Program-made: the position numbers and the translations under genes
Assembly (NCBI RefSeq): GCF_000499385.1
Contig: NW_013652353.1
Location: forward strand, 1-64,000
Origin: Eimeria necatrix
Lineage: Eukaryota > Apicomplexa > Conoidasida > Eucoccidiorida > Eimeriidae
DNA: 64,000 nt
Reading direction: 5' to 3'
The notes under the pieces: generated by a model
What the model was told of the DNA's origin: nothing
Seen by the model: only the letters and a program-made list of their open reading frames with translations
Database searches by the model: none
Part shown: positions 1 to 11,939 of the stretch, one piece after another
Numbering within the stretch: position 1 is the first letter of the stretch
Layout of the letters: each line of letters starts with the position of its first letter

Positions 1-1125
1 GGCGGCGCCGCCCGGCGGCCGTCGGCAGCGGCGGCGAGCGCCGCCGCGGCGCCGCGCGGCCAATCGGACGCAGGGCAAACGGCACAGGCAAAGGCTTTAG
101 AAAGCGCTGCATGCAGCAGCAGCAGCAGCAGCAGCCGAAGAGCAGCGGAGAGCGGCCTCCGCTGCTGCTGCTGCTGCTGCTGCTGCGCAGCAGAACTCCC
201 AGCAGCCCGCGACGGCGCGCCGGGCCCGGAACGCGGCACTCCCGCGACCCCGGCGAACGCCACTTACTTCCTTTTGCCATTTTCGCAAAGAGAGAAGCGA
301 AATGCGCGGAGAAGAAGAGCCAGGGGAGGGCAAAGCACCGGGCGAAGCGCCCCGCGAGCTGCTACCCTGCTGCTAGGCGTCGGCGCGACAGCTCGGCGAG
401 GCGGCGAAAGGCGCTCTTGCGAAAAAGGAAAACTAAAGTTCTTCCCTTTTCAAGGAGACACGAAAGAATGGCTTCTTTTTGGCGGCGGCGGGGCGCGCAG
501 AGACAACAGAACGCCGGGGGGCGGTGGCAGCCGCTGCTGCTGCTGCTGCTGCAGCAGAAACTGGCAGCGGCGGCGCCTCCCGCCGCCCCTTCGCGCCCGC
601 ACTTCTCCTTTTTCAGCCAACTGCCAATCTTTCTTCATTTGCAAATTATTTTTCCAAAAGAAAGCGCAGCAAGCGCGCCGGCCGCGCCGCTTTCGCGGGA
701 ACGCTCCCGGCGCTGCTGCTCTCGCTGCAGCAACTCAGCACTCTCCCGCCTTCACGCCCGCCTCAACTCTTTAAACTTCTTTTTCTCTTTTTAAATACTT
801 TTTCTGTTCTTTTTAGTTCACCGCGAGCGCCCAAGGCCGTTTAAAGGCCCGGGGCGCAGCAGCAGCAGCGCCGCAGCCTCCTCGCAACGCGGCGGCGGAG
901 GCGGCGAGTCTGTTGCTTCAAATGCTCCGTTTTGAAAAATAAATTAAATAAAACCCTTTTATTTCTTTTTCAAATTCAAATGTGCCAGCTTTCCCAACTA
1001 ACTCAACAAGCAAGCTTTCGCTTTCCCGCAGACTCCCCCCTTAGCCCGCCGTCTTGTCTTGCTTTCCCGCGAAGCGCTGCCCAGCGCCCGCAGCCTCGAG
1101 TCCCCTCTTTTGCCAACAAAAGGGG

Positions 1126-1169
1126 AATTAATTGCCAATTAATTGCCAATTAATTGCCAATTAATTGCC
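1126..1169. repeat. Tandem 11-mer AATTAATTGCC, four copies
   Basis: Four uninterrupted copies of the 11-base unit AATTAATTGCC. The unit contains the palindrome AATTAATT. It lies in gene-less DNA. Confidence 0.9.
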
Positions 1170-1500
1170 AAATAACAATTAATATACGCCTTAGTTTTAA
1201 TTCTGCAAAAGCACTTCACGTTTCGCACACGCAGCCACAAATTCCGGAGAGAAAGCGCGAAAGTGGCCTTCGTTGGGGTGTACGTACACCTCAGACTTTA
1301 CCCCCCTCGCAGCTTTTGCCTCCCAGAGGAGAAGCGGTAGAAGTTTATTTGTTTCGATTTAGGGGACAAAACTGGCCACTAAGTGGCTCTAGTGCACCTT
1401 TTCTTCCTCCAGTCTTCTTATTTTTAAAAAGAAATGCAGCTTACTACAATATAAGTAGTTTTAACTCTGTTTTATCTGCTGCTGACGCGGCTCCAGCCCT

Positions 1501-1533
<33 letters not shown>

Positions 1534-1796
1534 GCAGCAGCTCTGAGGGATTTGGGGCCACAGGCGCGCCGCTGCGGACTGCGCAGTTTGCATTTAATTC
1601 AGAATTAAATCATTGTTTTAAATGTTTAATTATTTAATTGTTTAATTATTTAATTTTTTATTCATTTGGTTGTTTAATTATTTGATTATTTAATTGCATT
1701 AAATATTATTAAAGTTTGCCGTTCAACTCCTGCGCGCTGTGGAAAGAAAGCTCAAATGCAAAGTGCGGAAAAAAATGCCTCGAAGACTTCAGAAGT

Positions 1797-1945
1797 ATTA
1801 TTTATTTTATTCAATATTTTATTGAATTATTATTGTTATTATTATTATTGCTACTATTATTAGTATTAGCATTGTTATTATCTTTATATTATTATTAGTA
1901 TTATTATTATTACTATTGTTATTTATTATTATTATTATTATTATT
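1797..1945. repeat. TTA/ATT-rich microsatellite
   Basis: A long imperfect run of TTA/ATT triplets broken by single substitutions. It sits in the gene-less AT-rich stretch and codes for nothing recognisable. Confidence 0.8.
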
Positions 1946-2607
1946 CGCAAGCCTGTGTTTCGCGTGTATGCACTCGCGTTTCTGTGGCGCCTGCATTTAG
2001 CTTCAACTTCCGCCGAATTCGGAGTTTTTTGAATTCAATTTAAATATTTTTGCACGACTTGCATTCTATTTTCATTTTACTTTCCCTTTTGTTTTTTAAA
2101 CCAGAAAATGCAGTTTTAATTTCATTTATTTCTTTCCAGTTTCGTTTTTTCGCCTTCGCGTCCCCGCGCCGTCTCACGGAGGTGTACGTACACCGCAGCT
2201 GGCGCTCCGCGGGAAACAAAATTGGATTTAACTTCGCCGAATTTTGGCCTCCAAATTTGCAAATAAAGAAATAAAATGAATTTATTTTCTTTTTTTTGCA
2301 AATTTAGAACAAAGAAAGTGAATTTAAGGAAAAAGGCGCTGCTAATCCAACACTCCGAGCCGCAAATGCAGGTCCACGAAAGCCCCTCCTGGCAAAAGAC
2401 TTCGCCGCTAAAAGCAAATTAAAACATATTTGTCTTTTTAAAAAGAAAAACAATTTAATAAAAAGCAAATAATTAAAACAATTTAATAAAAAGTAAATAA
2501 TTCCACTGTAATCCAAAAATAAGTCCCCGCTGCCTCGCCTTCTGCAGGGGCCCGCGGGCTCTGGGGGAAAGCAGAAATAATGTGGACAGGAAATAAAGAA
2601 ATTAAAA

Positions 2608-2641
2608 AATTTAAATTTAAATTTAAATTTAAATTTAAATT
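2608..2641. repeat. AAATTT hexamer repeat
   Basis: About five tandem AAATTT units. The sequence is self-complementary and could form a hairpin. Confidence 0.85.
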
Positions 2642-4397
2642 GTAATTCAAAAAATAAAAGTTGGAAGCTTGCATGCAGCTTGCGGATTGCTTTTGTGGAT
2701 GGCAGCCAACGAACTTCAAATTTCAGAAAAAGAAATAACTGAGTTTCCACTTTTCTGAATTATTCAAAAAGTGCAAATTCAAGAATTGAAGCCAATTCAG
2801 GTGTCTGTACACAACACTCATCTGTTTGCGTTAATTGCAAATTAGTTTTTGAATTCTTTTAAGGCAGAACCAAAACCACAAATGAAACAAAAAATAAAAA
2901 TAGGAGTTCTCACGCAAATGACATTTCTTTTTTGCTTTTTTTACTCAAAATTTCTCGTCAAATAAAGTTTAGACAAATATATATCCGCAAAGATTTGTTT
3001 TCTTTCTTTTCTTTTACTTTTATTGCTGTTAAGCCCTCGCTAGGGGCCCAGCAAAAAGTAAATAGAGGAAACAAAAATAAAAAATGCATTTTTCTAATTT
3101 TTCTTTTTTGCAAAAAAAAGAAAAATTAGAAAAGCCCAGAGCCACTTTCTTGCTGCAGCCCAAGGCCCCGTCTGCAGCCCCAAAGAAATGCAGAAAGCCA
3201 CTTTGCAATTAAAGACTCTGATGGATTTTAAAGACATTTCAGAAACTCCAAACAAATAATATAAACACTATTCACATTAATTTAGAAATATATACTGTTT
3301 TAACATATATATATATGTACAGAGTTCTACACACATATATATATATGCAGGTGTGCATACATGCATGTATTTGCATGCAGCAACAAATGCTCTCTGGTGG
3401 ACTTTAATTGAACTTTAATGCCCAGAAATATAAATAAGACATTTAATTAAACATTTGAGACTTTCTTTTTCATTCTTTGGGGGACTGCGAAGAAAATTAG
3501 AAAAGAAGTTTCTGAAGAGCTTTCTTGAACTTTACGGAAAGCTAGTCCGGCTTGAACCCCGGCAGCGGGGCCCACAAAAGGCAATTTTATTCAATTTTTG
3601 GAAATAAATGACTTTAAAGGAAATAAATGACTTTAAAAATATTTATTTAATGCCAAAAAAGCGCAGCTTTCTTCACAAGAGCTTAAGCCGAAGGCGTTGT
3701 GCAGCTCTGCAGCAGGAAAGCGGCGCGGGAGCCCGCGGCGAGGCGCCAAATGAGTGTTTTCTTTTCTTTTTTTTCGCATTTGAAGTGAAATTCACATTAT
3801 TGCAACTCAATAAAGACAAAAAATGAATATTGGAAATGATTTGGCGCGAGAAAGTGCTGCTGCTGCAGCGGCGGAAGTGTCTGTGGCGAAGAAAGCTGCA
3901 CATACACCTGAAACGCGCGGATCCACCGCGCAGCAGAAAACAAAATGAATTTGAATTTGAAGACTTTCTGCGTTTTAAATTCGATTATTATTTGAAAAAA
4001 CCAAAAAGGACTTTTGTTTTCTTCGAGAAATGCGGGTGTTCTGTTGTTTCTGCCACGCTTTCCTGGTTGTTTCTTGTGTGGAGAGTTCCCGACTGAAGGC
4101 GCGGGAAACTGCCGCGGCTCTGTACCCTTTTGCCGAGGGTACGGCGAATTGGGTTTTCATTTCTTCCGAAATATCTTTTAAATGATATTTTCTTTTTAAT
4201 TTGGGACTTTGGCAGATGAGAGGCAGGCAGCAGCAGCAGAACGCGAAGGAAGCACGAGGGGTGAGCGAGCTGGCCTGAGCGCCGCTGCTGCTCGTTTTGA
4301 ACTTGAAAGTTTTGCTGCTGCAGCGGGAGCGAGGAGAGCCCCTTACGGGGTGACGGAGACGGTGAACGGGGCGCTTCGCTGCTGCTGCTGCTGCTGC

Positions 4398-4433
<36 letters not shown>

Positions 4434-4461
4434 AGCGCGAGTCTGAAAACGGCAAACGCAG

Positions 4462-4612
4462 GACCCCCAAGACGCGGTGCTCGCCCACAGCCTCTACGAC
4501 CCCCACTTGGAGCCGCAGGAAGCTGACGGCGAACTCGAAGACCCTTCGATGTTGCCTTTGAAAGGAGTTGGCTTTGAAGTGGAGAAGAGGGACCAGCGAG
4601 CAGCAGGTGAGT

Positions 4613-4644
<32 letters not shown>

Positions 4645-6076
4645 TGCAGCGCCGCTGCTGCCCCAGATGACGCTGCAGCAGCAGCGCGGCCCACGAAGGT
4701 CAGTTTGCTGCTGCTCTCTGCTGCTGCTGCTGCAGCCAACTGAGGCCCCAACAGAAACGAGGAAGCAAGCAGCAAATGAAGAAACACAAAGGTGCTGCTT
4801 CTTCCTCTCTTTTCTTTTTTCATTTCTTTATTTCCAACAACTTCTCCAGTAACATTTCTTTCCGCACTTTATCTCGAGCCAAGTGCATGCGCACACATGG
4901 CTGCTGCTGCTGCTGCAGCAGCAGCAGCAGCAGAAGCAGCAGCGCGCGCGCTTCGCGCAGCAAGGTGAGAGCAGCAACAGCGGCGGCCAGTGGGCGTGTT
5001 GAGGCCCTTTGCTGCAGCTGTTGAAGAGTCTGCAGCAGCAGCAGCTGCTGCAGCAGCAGCAGCAGCTGCTGCTGCTCAACAAGAAGACGAGGAGTCTTTC
5101 GCAGAAGCTGAAAACGAAGAAGTAAATTAAATTACTTTTGATTTTAAATAATTAAAAAAAAAGAATTTAGGCGATGGAAGAGGAAGAATTAGAAAAGGAA
5201 GAACGAACTGACGAGCAAGAAGAAATGCAGCATGGTGAGCTGCTGCTCCATTTGCTGCTGCTGCTGCTGCTGCTGTTCCTATCTGCTGCTGCTGCTGCTG
5301 CTGCTGCTGTTCCTGTCTGCTGCTGCTGCTGCTGCCTCTGCTGCTGCTGCTGGCTGCTTTTTCTGCTGCTGCTCCGTCTGCGGCGTCTCTGCAGTTTTTT
5401 CTTTTTTTTCTGTTTTGCAAATTTGAATAAAAGTTGCATTTTTAAATGCAACTTAAGATTAATTTTCACAATTAAAAGCTGCATTCTTTCAAATGAATTA
5501 AATGGCACTCCAAAGCATTTGATTAATTTCCACTTTTCGAAATTTGCTGCTGCAGATCTGGAGCAAAAGCTGCAAGAGACTGCTGGTGAGAGGCAGCAGC
5601 ACTTGGTTTTATTTGCTGCTGGCGGGCAAAAAGGGGAATTATAAGAAAAGGAAAACAAAACTATTTAATATTTATTTGAATTATAACAAAAAGGAAAACA
5701 AAAACTATTTAATATTTATTTGCTGCAAAAAAATATAAAATTCAAACTTTCAACTTTGCTGCAGCAAAGGCGCAGCCGCCGCCGCAGAAGCTGCAGCCGG
5801 AAGAAGCCCGGAAGCTGCTGCTATCGGTGAATGCAGAATTATATTAAATATTTGAAAACTTTAATTTTATTTTTATTTCCCCTTTTGCTGCAGTACGGGG
5901 CTCGCCTCGAAGACATAATTAATCAAATGTGAGTTTGCGGCTTCCGAAGCGGCGCTTCGCCGTGCCTCCTGAGGTGTACGTACACCCCAACGCCCTGCAG
6001 CATCAGCGCGCACGCAGCAGTGCCGGATTTGCTGCGGACGAAAGCGCGGCAGTCGCAGGCGGCCGGGGGGGGCCAG

Positions 6077-6115
<39 letters not shown>

Positions 6116-6465
6116 GCAGCAGCAGCAGCAGCAGCAGGCGCTGTGTAGCTGCTGCGCAGGGCCTGCGCGGGCGAGCAGCCGCGACGGCTCCGCGCATGCA
6201 CACGGGGCGTCCCGTGCGGCTTCGCAGCTAAAGTTTGGACTAAACAGAACATTTTGAAAAGTTAAAACATTTAATTTAAAATTGAATTATTATTTTCTCA
6301 GTTTGAAGCCAAGAGGCCAGCAGCCCCCGGCCCGCCGTGCGGCTGCGCGGCTGCGCGCAGCGCCGGGCCGGCGCCGGGGATGCGGAGTTGCGAATTAATT
6401 TTGTGTGCGAAGTTGCAGAATTAGAAAAGAAAAGTGGAATGTGTGGAAGTGGGGGCGTGTGTGGC

Positions 6466-6513
<48 letters not shown>

Positions 6514-6668
6514 GCGGCGCTGCACTGGCTCGAGCGCGCGGGCGGCTGCTGCTGCTGCTGCTGCTGCTGCGGTGGGTAGCCCCGAATTGGAATTAAAGGC
6601 GAAAGCTGGCAGCAAATTGGATTGGGAGGACTTGCGGGCAGAGGCAGCTGGCGGCGCGGGACGGGGCT

Positions 6669-6709
<41 letters not shown>

Positions 6710-6827
6710 GGCAGCCTCGTGCGGCAGGGCTGGCAAAGGCAGCTCGATCCTTTCCCCCTCAGCAGCAGCCAAAAGGCGCCGCGAAGGGGACTTTGAGGGC
6801 CTGCAGTGTCTCAAAGAGGAGGACTAA
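4462..6827 (+). CDS. Spliced acidic coiled-coil protein, unknown (5' end not found)
   Basis: No single frame stays open, but phase-compatible exons with GT-AG borders can be read at 4462-4606, 4667-4698, 5018-5121, 5171-5234, 5556-5585, 5765-5826 and 5894-5928. Less certain exons follow, ending at a stop near 6827 after a run KRRREGDFEGLQ. One junction, between 4698 and 5018, is unresolved. The product is rich in Glu, Gln and Ala: it has a stretch around SMLPLKGVGFEVEKRDQR, an alanine tract, strongly acidic EEEELEKEER helices and the segment PEEARKLLLSYGARLEDII. This suggests a coiled-coil protein, but I do not recognise the family. Most introns carry CTG tracts that run straight into the acceptor. 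The stop is only about 37 bases before the proposed start of the next gene, so the two may be one transcription unit (see findings). Confidence 0.5.
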
Positions 6828-6863
6828 TTAATTAAATAAATTAATTGTTTTAGAGAACTGAAA

Positions 6864-7074
6864 ATGCCGCCGGTAGGTCTTGGGCAGTTGCTGCTCCCCA
6901 CGCGCTGCAGCGCGAGTGTCTGTACACCGCAAGTGTCTTCCCCGCGCGTGTTAAATTGGGCTTTCCGCTTTTCGCGCTGCAGCAGCAGGCGAAGCTGCTG
7001 CTGCTGAGCAGCAGCAAGCCTTGCTGCTGCTGCTGCGTGGCCGCCGCTGCTGCTGCGCGCGCCGCTGTGGGGAC

Positions 7075-7109
<35 letters not shown>

Positions 7110-7338
7110 TGCGCTCAGTCCGTACCCTTCTTCCGCCTGCCGCTTTCCGCGTGTCTGCTGCCACAATTCTAGTTTTAATGCGACAGCAGCAGCTGTAGCT
7201 GCTGCTGCTGCTGCTGCTGCTGCTGCCTCTGCTCTGGTGTATGCGCAGCTTCCAGCAGATGACGCCAGGCCGAGCCCGGCAGCCCAGGAGCAGGAAAAGG
7301 TGCGCCTGCTGCTCCCTCCTCCCCGCTGCCGCTGCTGC

Positions 7339-7379
<41 letters not shown>

Positions 7380-7720
7380 CGTGCGCAGCAGCTTCTCTGC
7401 TCGCTCTCCCGCCGCCGCAGCGCCCGCCGCAGCAGCAGCCGCGCAGCTCCCCTCTTCTCCCGCTCTCCCCCTCCCCGCTGCTGCTGCAGCAAGCCGCAGC
7501 GCCGGCGAGCGGCTGCAGCGTGTACGTGGGGAACTTGGCCTGGGGAGTCCGCGCAGCAGAACTGCAGCAGCACATGAGCCAGGCGGGCGAAGTGGTCCGC
7601 GCGGACGTCTTCGAGGACTACCAGGGCAGAAGCAAAGGCTGCGGCATTGTCGTCTACAAGACTGAAGAGGCGGCGCAAAGGGCCATCAAGGAACTCACTG
7701 ACACCGTCCTGCTCGGTCCG

Positions 7721-7774
<54 letters not shown>

Positions 7775-7875
7775 CTGGTGCTGGTGGTGGGCGCGGGGAT
7801 GGGGTGCGTGCGTGTGGTGGGGGCGCGAGGCAGGGAGGGGATGGCTGCTGAGCTGTGCGGACACCCGAGCGCATG

Positions 7876-7920
<45 letters not shown>

Positions 7921-8082
7921 AGAACGTCCAATCTTCGTGCGGGAAGACCGCGAGGAAGGCGGCGGCAGCGGCAGCAAGTTTTCGGGGGGCCGCGGGTAAG
8001 CCTCTTGCGGTGTACGTACACCGCAGCTGCCGAGTAGCTGCGCAGCGCCGCGCCTCGCCGCTGCTCCCTGCTGCTGCAGCGC

Positions 8083-8117
<35 letters not shown>

Positions 8118-9206
8118 AGGCGCGGGCGCGGGCGCGGGGGCTTCTCCGGCGGCCGCGGCGGCTACCAGGGCGCGCAGGGCTCTTCTTACCAGGGCGGCGG
8201 CCAGGGCAGCCAAGGCAGCTACCAGGGAGGCGGAGGGGGCCGCCAGGTGTTCGTGTCGAACTTGCCGTGGAAGACTTCCTGGCACGAGCTGAAGGACCTT
8301 TTCCGGGAGTGCGGCGAAGTGATCAGGTGCGATCCGCGGCTCTTTGGCTTTCTTTTTGCGCCATTTAAATCCAATTTCCCTTTTTTAATTCAGCTTTCTT
8401 TTTTTTCCGCGAAATTCCGCAGCTTTCCGCGCTTTCGAGCCGCTTTCCACTCCGCGGCGCGCCCGCGCGCTGCTGCTGCGTGCAAGTTGCACGAAGGCGA
8501 AATAAACTGCTGCTAAATGCGACTTTAAATGCCTTTTGTTTGTTTTTTTTTGTTTTAATTCACTGAAGTCTTTTTGTCGAACAAATTCGCTTTTTTCCTT
8601 TTTTCGCGCCGCAGCCGTTCGTGCGCAGTGCCTGTTGAGGTGTCTGTACACCTCGTCGTTGAGCTCTGTGCCACTCTTTCGTTTCATTTCATTTGTCTTT
8701 TTCGCCTCCTTTTGTCTCTTTTGCCTGTGGCTGTCCCACGTCTCCTCATTTTTTTTGATTTGCGAAGGAAATGAATGCGTTTGGTTGTGTTTATTTTGTG
8801 GGGAGTGAGTTTTGTCTTTTCAAAAAGAATTCAAGAGCTGCAGCAGGTGCCAGCTCTTAGGTGTATGTACAGTTGAATGTCCGTCTGCGTGCTGAAGCGC
8901 TGCACCGGGCTGTCTGCCGCTGCAGCGCGAGAATCGCTGCTGCTGCTGCTGCAGCTTGAGGTAGTGTGTGCTGCTGCTGCTGCTGCTGCTGCTGCTGCAG
9001 CAGCAGCTGCTGCTGCAGCGAGCTAGATATTGTGCGGCTGTGTGTGCAGAGCTGACGTGATGGAAATGCCGGGGGGCCGGTCGAAGGGCGTGGGGACAGT
9101 TTTGTTTGCCTCTCGAGAGAGCGCGCAGAACGCCATCGACACTTTCAACAACTACGTGTTGGACGGCCGCCAAATTTCCGTCCGCTTCGACCGCAAAGAA
9201 ATGTAA
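6864..9206 (+). CDS. GBP2-like protein with two RRM domains
   Basis: Six exons keep one frame: 6864-6872, 7249-7299, 7490-7715, 7923-7995, 8120-8326 and 9050-9206, giving 240 residues. RRM1 (about residues 28-110) has RNP2-type [12 protein letters not shown]1-type KGCGIVVY and the ending [11 protein letters not shown] Gly-rich RGRGRGG/GYQG linker follows. RRM2 has VFVSNLPW and KGVGTVLF and ends just before the stop. This layout and length match the apicomplexan GBP2 family, known as RNA-binding or single-stranded telomeric G-strand binding proteins; the role here is inferred. The nine-base first exon (MPP) is the weakest part, and the 5' end could instead continue the upstream gene. Introns 2, 3 and 4 end in CTG tracts merging into the CAG acceptor. 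Intron 4 also carries the GGTGTACGTACACC palindrome. Confidence 0.85.
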
Positions 9207-9247
9207 AAGTGCCGACTCGGGGGCGCCGGCGAGTGCCGCTGCGGCGC

Positions 9248-9650
9248 GCCAGCTGTACGTACACCCCAGCTGCCCCTACACCCCAGCTGTAAGTACACCG
9301 AGGTGTACGTACACCCGAGGTGTACGTACACCGTAGGAGTACGGACACCGAGGTGTACGTACACCCGAGGTGTACGTACGCCGTAGGTGTACGTACGCCC
9401 GAGGTGTACGTACAGCTGAGGTGTGCGTACAGCTGGGGTGTATGTCCAACACCGAGGTGTACGTACAGCTGAGGTGTACGTACACCGGAGTGTACGGACA
9501 GCTGGGGTGTGGGTACGCTGGGGGTGTGCGGAGAGCTGGGGTGTACGTACAGCTGGGGGTTGAGGGCGGAGGTGTAGTGGAGCTGGGGTGTACGTACAGC
9601 TGGGGTGTGCGCTGGCTCGGCGCTCGCCAGCGGGGTGTACGTACACCGCG
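9248..9650. repeat. Array of GTGTACGTAC palindrome units
   Basis: About 400 bases hold over a dozen short units built from GAGGTGTACGTACA or GGGGTGTACGTACA, alternating with CCCGAGG, CCGTAGG and GCTGAGG spacers. Many are perfect or near-perfect palindromes centred on TGTACGTACA. The array begins about 40 bases after the GBP2-like stop codon. Frames open across it give only Tyr/Thr/His/Pro or Val/Tyr repeats and look non-coding. Confidence 0.85.
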
Positions 9651-9693
9651 CGGAGCGCCGCGGAGCGGGCCTTCGCGCGGAGCTGCTGCGGCG

Positions 9694-9731
<38 letters not shown>

Positions 9732-9779
9732 GGCAGCAACTGAACAGCAAGATGTGTGTCGAGCCCTGTAGTGAGGCCT

Positions 9780-10213
9780 AGGCGGCGCTGGCCCGCGCTG
9801 CGGGCGCGCAGGGAATATGAGTGCTCTCAGGATATATTTTATTTACTTGTGTGTGTTATTATATTCACATGTTGTGGACTTGTACTCCCGAAGCCCCGAG
9901 TCTGCTGTTTGCCCTTGCCCGCTGCGCCCGGCTCTTTGCTGCAGCAGCAGCTCGCCTGCTGCAGCTTCTACTTGTCTTAGACACATGAACTTATTCAACA
10001 GACCCTAATTCTCAGAGGGAACCAGCAGCAGCAGCAGCAGCAGCAGCGCCGCGCCTGCTGCTGCTGCAGCAGCAGCGCCGGCAGCCTAGAGCAGCGCCCC
10101 AGAGGTGGGTAGAGCCCGCGGGTGCAGCAGCAGCAGCTGCTGCTGCACTTAGCCGCAGCAACGGCAGCGCAAGTAGTAGCAATAGTCGCACTGCCGCGCA
10201 CCTCGGGCGCGCG

Positions 10214-10245
<32 letters not shown>

Positions 10246-10859
10246 TAGCAGCAGCAAGGGGGCCAGCGAGGCTTCAGAACAGTTGCAGCAGTTGCTGCTG
10301 CGGTGCAAATGAGGCGTTGCGCCGCCAGGGGCCGGCGCCCGGCGGGCGTACACCCCGCCGGGTGTACGTACACCCCAGAATGGCAAATAGAATTCAATTT
10401 AGAATTCTATTTGCCGTTCTGGGGTGTACGTACACCCCAGAATGGCAAATAGACTTCAATTTAGAATTTAAACGTCAGCGGCAGCCGCCGCTGCTGCTGC
10501 TGAAGTCGAGGACGTGCAGCGAGTCGCGCCCGCGGGGGGGGCTGGCGCGCACCTGGGGAAGCAGCAGCAAAGAGGAACCAAGTGACAAAAAAAGAAACAA
10601 TAAACACATTTAAGGGACTTTAAAACAAATAAAACTCCTATTTGCTGCTCAAAGCACTTCAAATGCTCGAAAAACTCCAGCCCGCGGGCAGCCGCTGCAG
10701 CAGCGCTGAGGTGTACAGACAGCTGCGTCTTGCACTGCTGCTCTCCCTCCCCGAGGCTGACGGCGCTGCAATTGGGGCGTTAAGGGCTCATATTAATAAT
10801 AATAATGATTAATAATGATAATTACAATTAATAATTGCTTTAATTGTTGTTGAAAGGAA
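9780..10859. other. Intergenic, repeat-rich
   Basis: No gene recognised between the GTGTACGTAC array and the end of the F-box/WD40 gene. The stretch contains several CAG/CTG tracts, an inverted/direct repeat (separate entry) and an AT-rich end with AATAATAATGATT runs that may be the 3' flank of the minus-strand gene. Confidence 0.6.
10361..10468. repeat. Near-perfect inverted repeat plus direct repeat
   Basis: A 35-base arm (10361-10395) is followed by a 6-base spacer and its reverse complement (10402-10436) with a single mismatch. The last 14 bases of the right arm begin a direct copy (10423-10468) of the whole left unit, with one change. Each unit starts with GGTGTACGTACACC and carries CAGAATGGCAAATAGA. 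Confidence 0.92.
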
Positions 10860-11645
10860 TTAATTTCTGTTCAAACGCACCACACAGAAAGCGCGGTTCG
10901 CCTGGAGGTCCAAAATGGCTCCGTTGTATTTCGCCGTCATGACGGAGTCGGCGCATTTGCGCAAATCCCACAGCTGGAAAATAAAAGGAAATAAAAAAAA
11001 AATAAATTCTTTGCAACATATAAACAAAAATAAATAAATAAAATGAACTGGTTGCAGCACAACGAGCTGCATTTAAAACTCCTAGAAAATGAAAACAAAA
11101 GAAATAAATTCAAACACAAACGGAATTACTTGCAGTAAAAAGGTCCGCACTTGGAGCTTCTAAATAATGAAAACAGAAATACGTAAAAAGATGAAACGAA
11201 ATAAATAAATCAAAAACAAAATAAACCACTTGCAGCAAAATGCAGCAGCAGGAAAAGCCTCATTTGGCAAACAATCAGCAGCAGCAAAAAGTAGAATGCT
11301 GCTTCAGCCACGCAGCGCGCTGCAGCATAGCAGCAGCAGCAGCAGCAGCAAAGCACATTGAATTCATGAGCAGCAGCAGCAAAAATAAAACGGAGAAACA
11401 CACTGAACTCATGAGGAGCAGCAGCACAGCGAAACAAAAAGAAATAAAGGGAAATAGAAAGAAATAAAAGGGAATAAAAAGAAATAAAAAGAAATAGAAG
11501 AAAATATATTTATTTATTTTCACTTCTTGCCTTCACTACGCCGTCCACGTCCCCAGAAAGGAGCATTTGGCCATCCCAAACACCCGCGAGCCTCGTTATT
11601 CGATTTTGGTGTTCTAGCAGCGTCAGGCCGTGACCTGCATGCACC

Positions 11646-11683
<38 letters not shown>

Positions 11684-11900
11684 TGCAGCAGGAGCCGCTG
11701 CAGCAAGCGCACCAGCAGCGACAGGCCGCAGGGGAGCGGGCGGACCAAGAAGAGCAGCAGCTGCTGCTCGCGCCAGCTGCAGCACCCCCAGCTGCAGCAC
11801 CCGCCAGCAGCAACACCACTCCAGCAGCAGCAGCAGCAACACCACTCCAGCAGCAGCAGCAACACCACTCCAGCAGCAGCAGCAGCAGCAGCAACACCAC

Positions 11901-11939
<39 letters not shown>

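Larger units (their letters stand above)
1..3800. other. Gene-poor, repeat-rich stretch
   Basis: I find no convincing gene here. The long open frames near the left end are low-complexity Arg/Ser/Ala/Leu translations of GC-rich DNA and CAG/CTG tracts, open in several frames at once. From about 930 onward the DNA turns AT-rich, with TTA runs, AAATTT repeats and TA dinucleotide runs near 3,306-3,350. Two copies of the 14-base palindrome GGTGTACGTACACC lie at 1,277-1,290 and 2,181-2,194. Promoter or UTR sequence for the next gene could lie near the right end, but nothing marks it. Confidence 0.6.

Noticed and set aside
111..844. Overlapping long open frames at the left end
   Set aside because: Open in three plus frames and one minus frame at once, all low complexity. 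This is an effect of GC-rich and CAG-rich DNA lacking stop triplets.
9145..9771. Open frames of about 200 residues across the palindrome array
   Set aside because: They translate the GTGTACGTAC units into Tyr-Val-His-Thr-Pro repeats in several frames on both strands, with no start context or homology.
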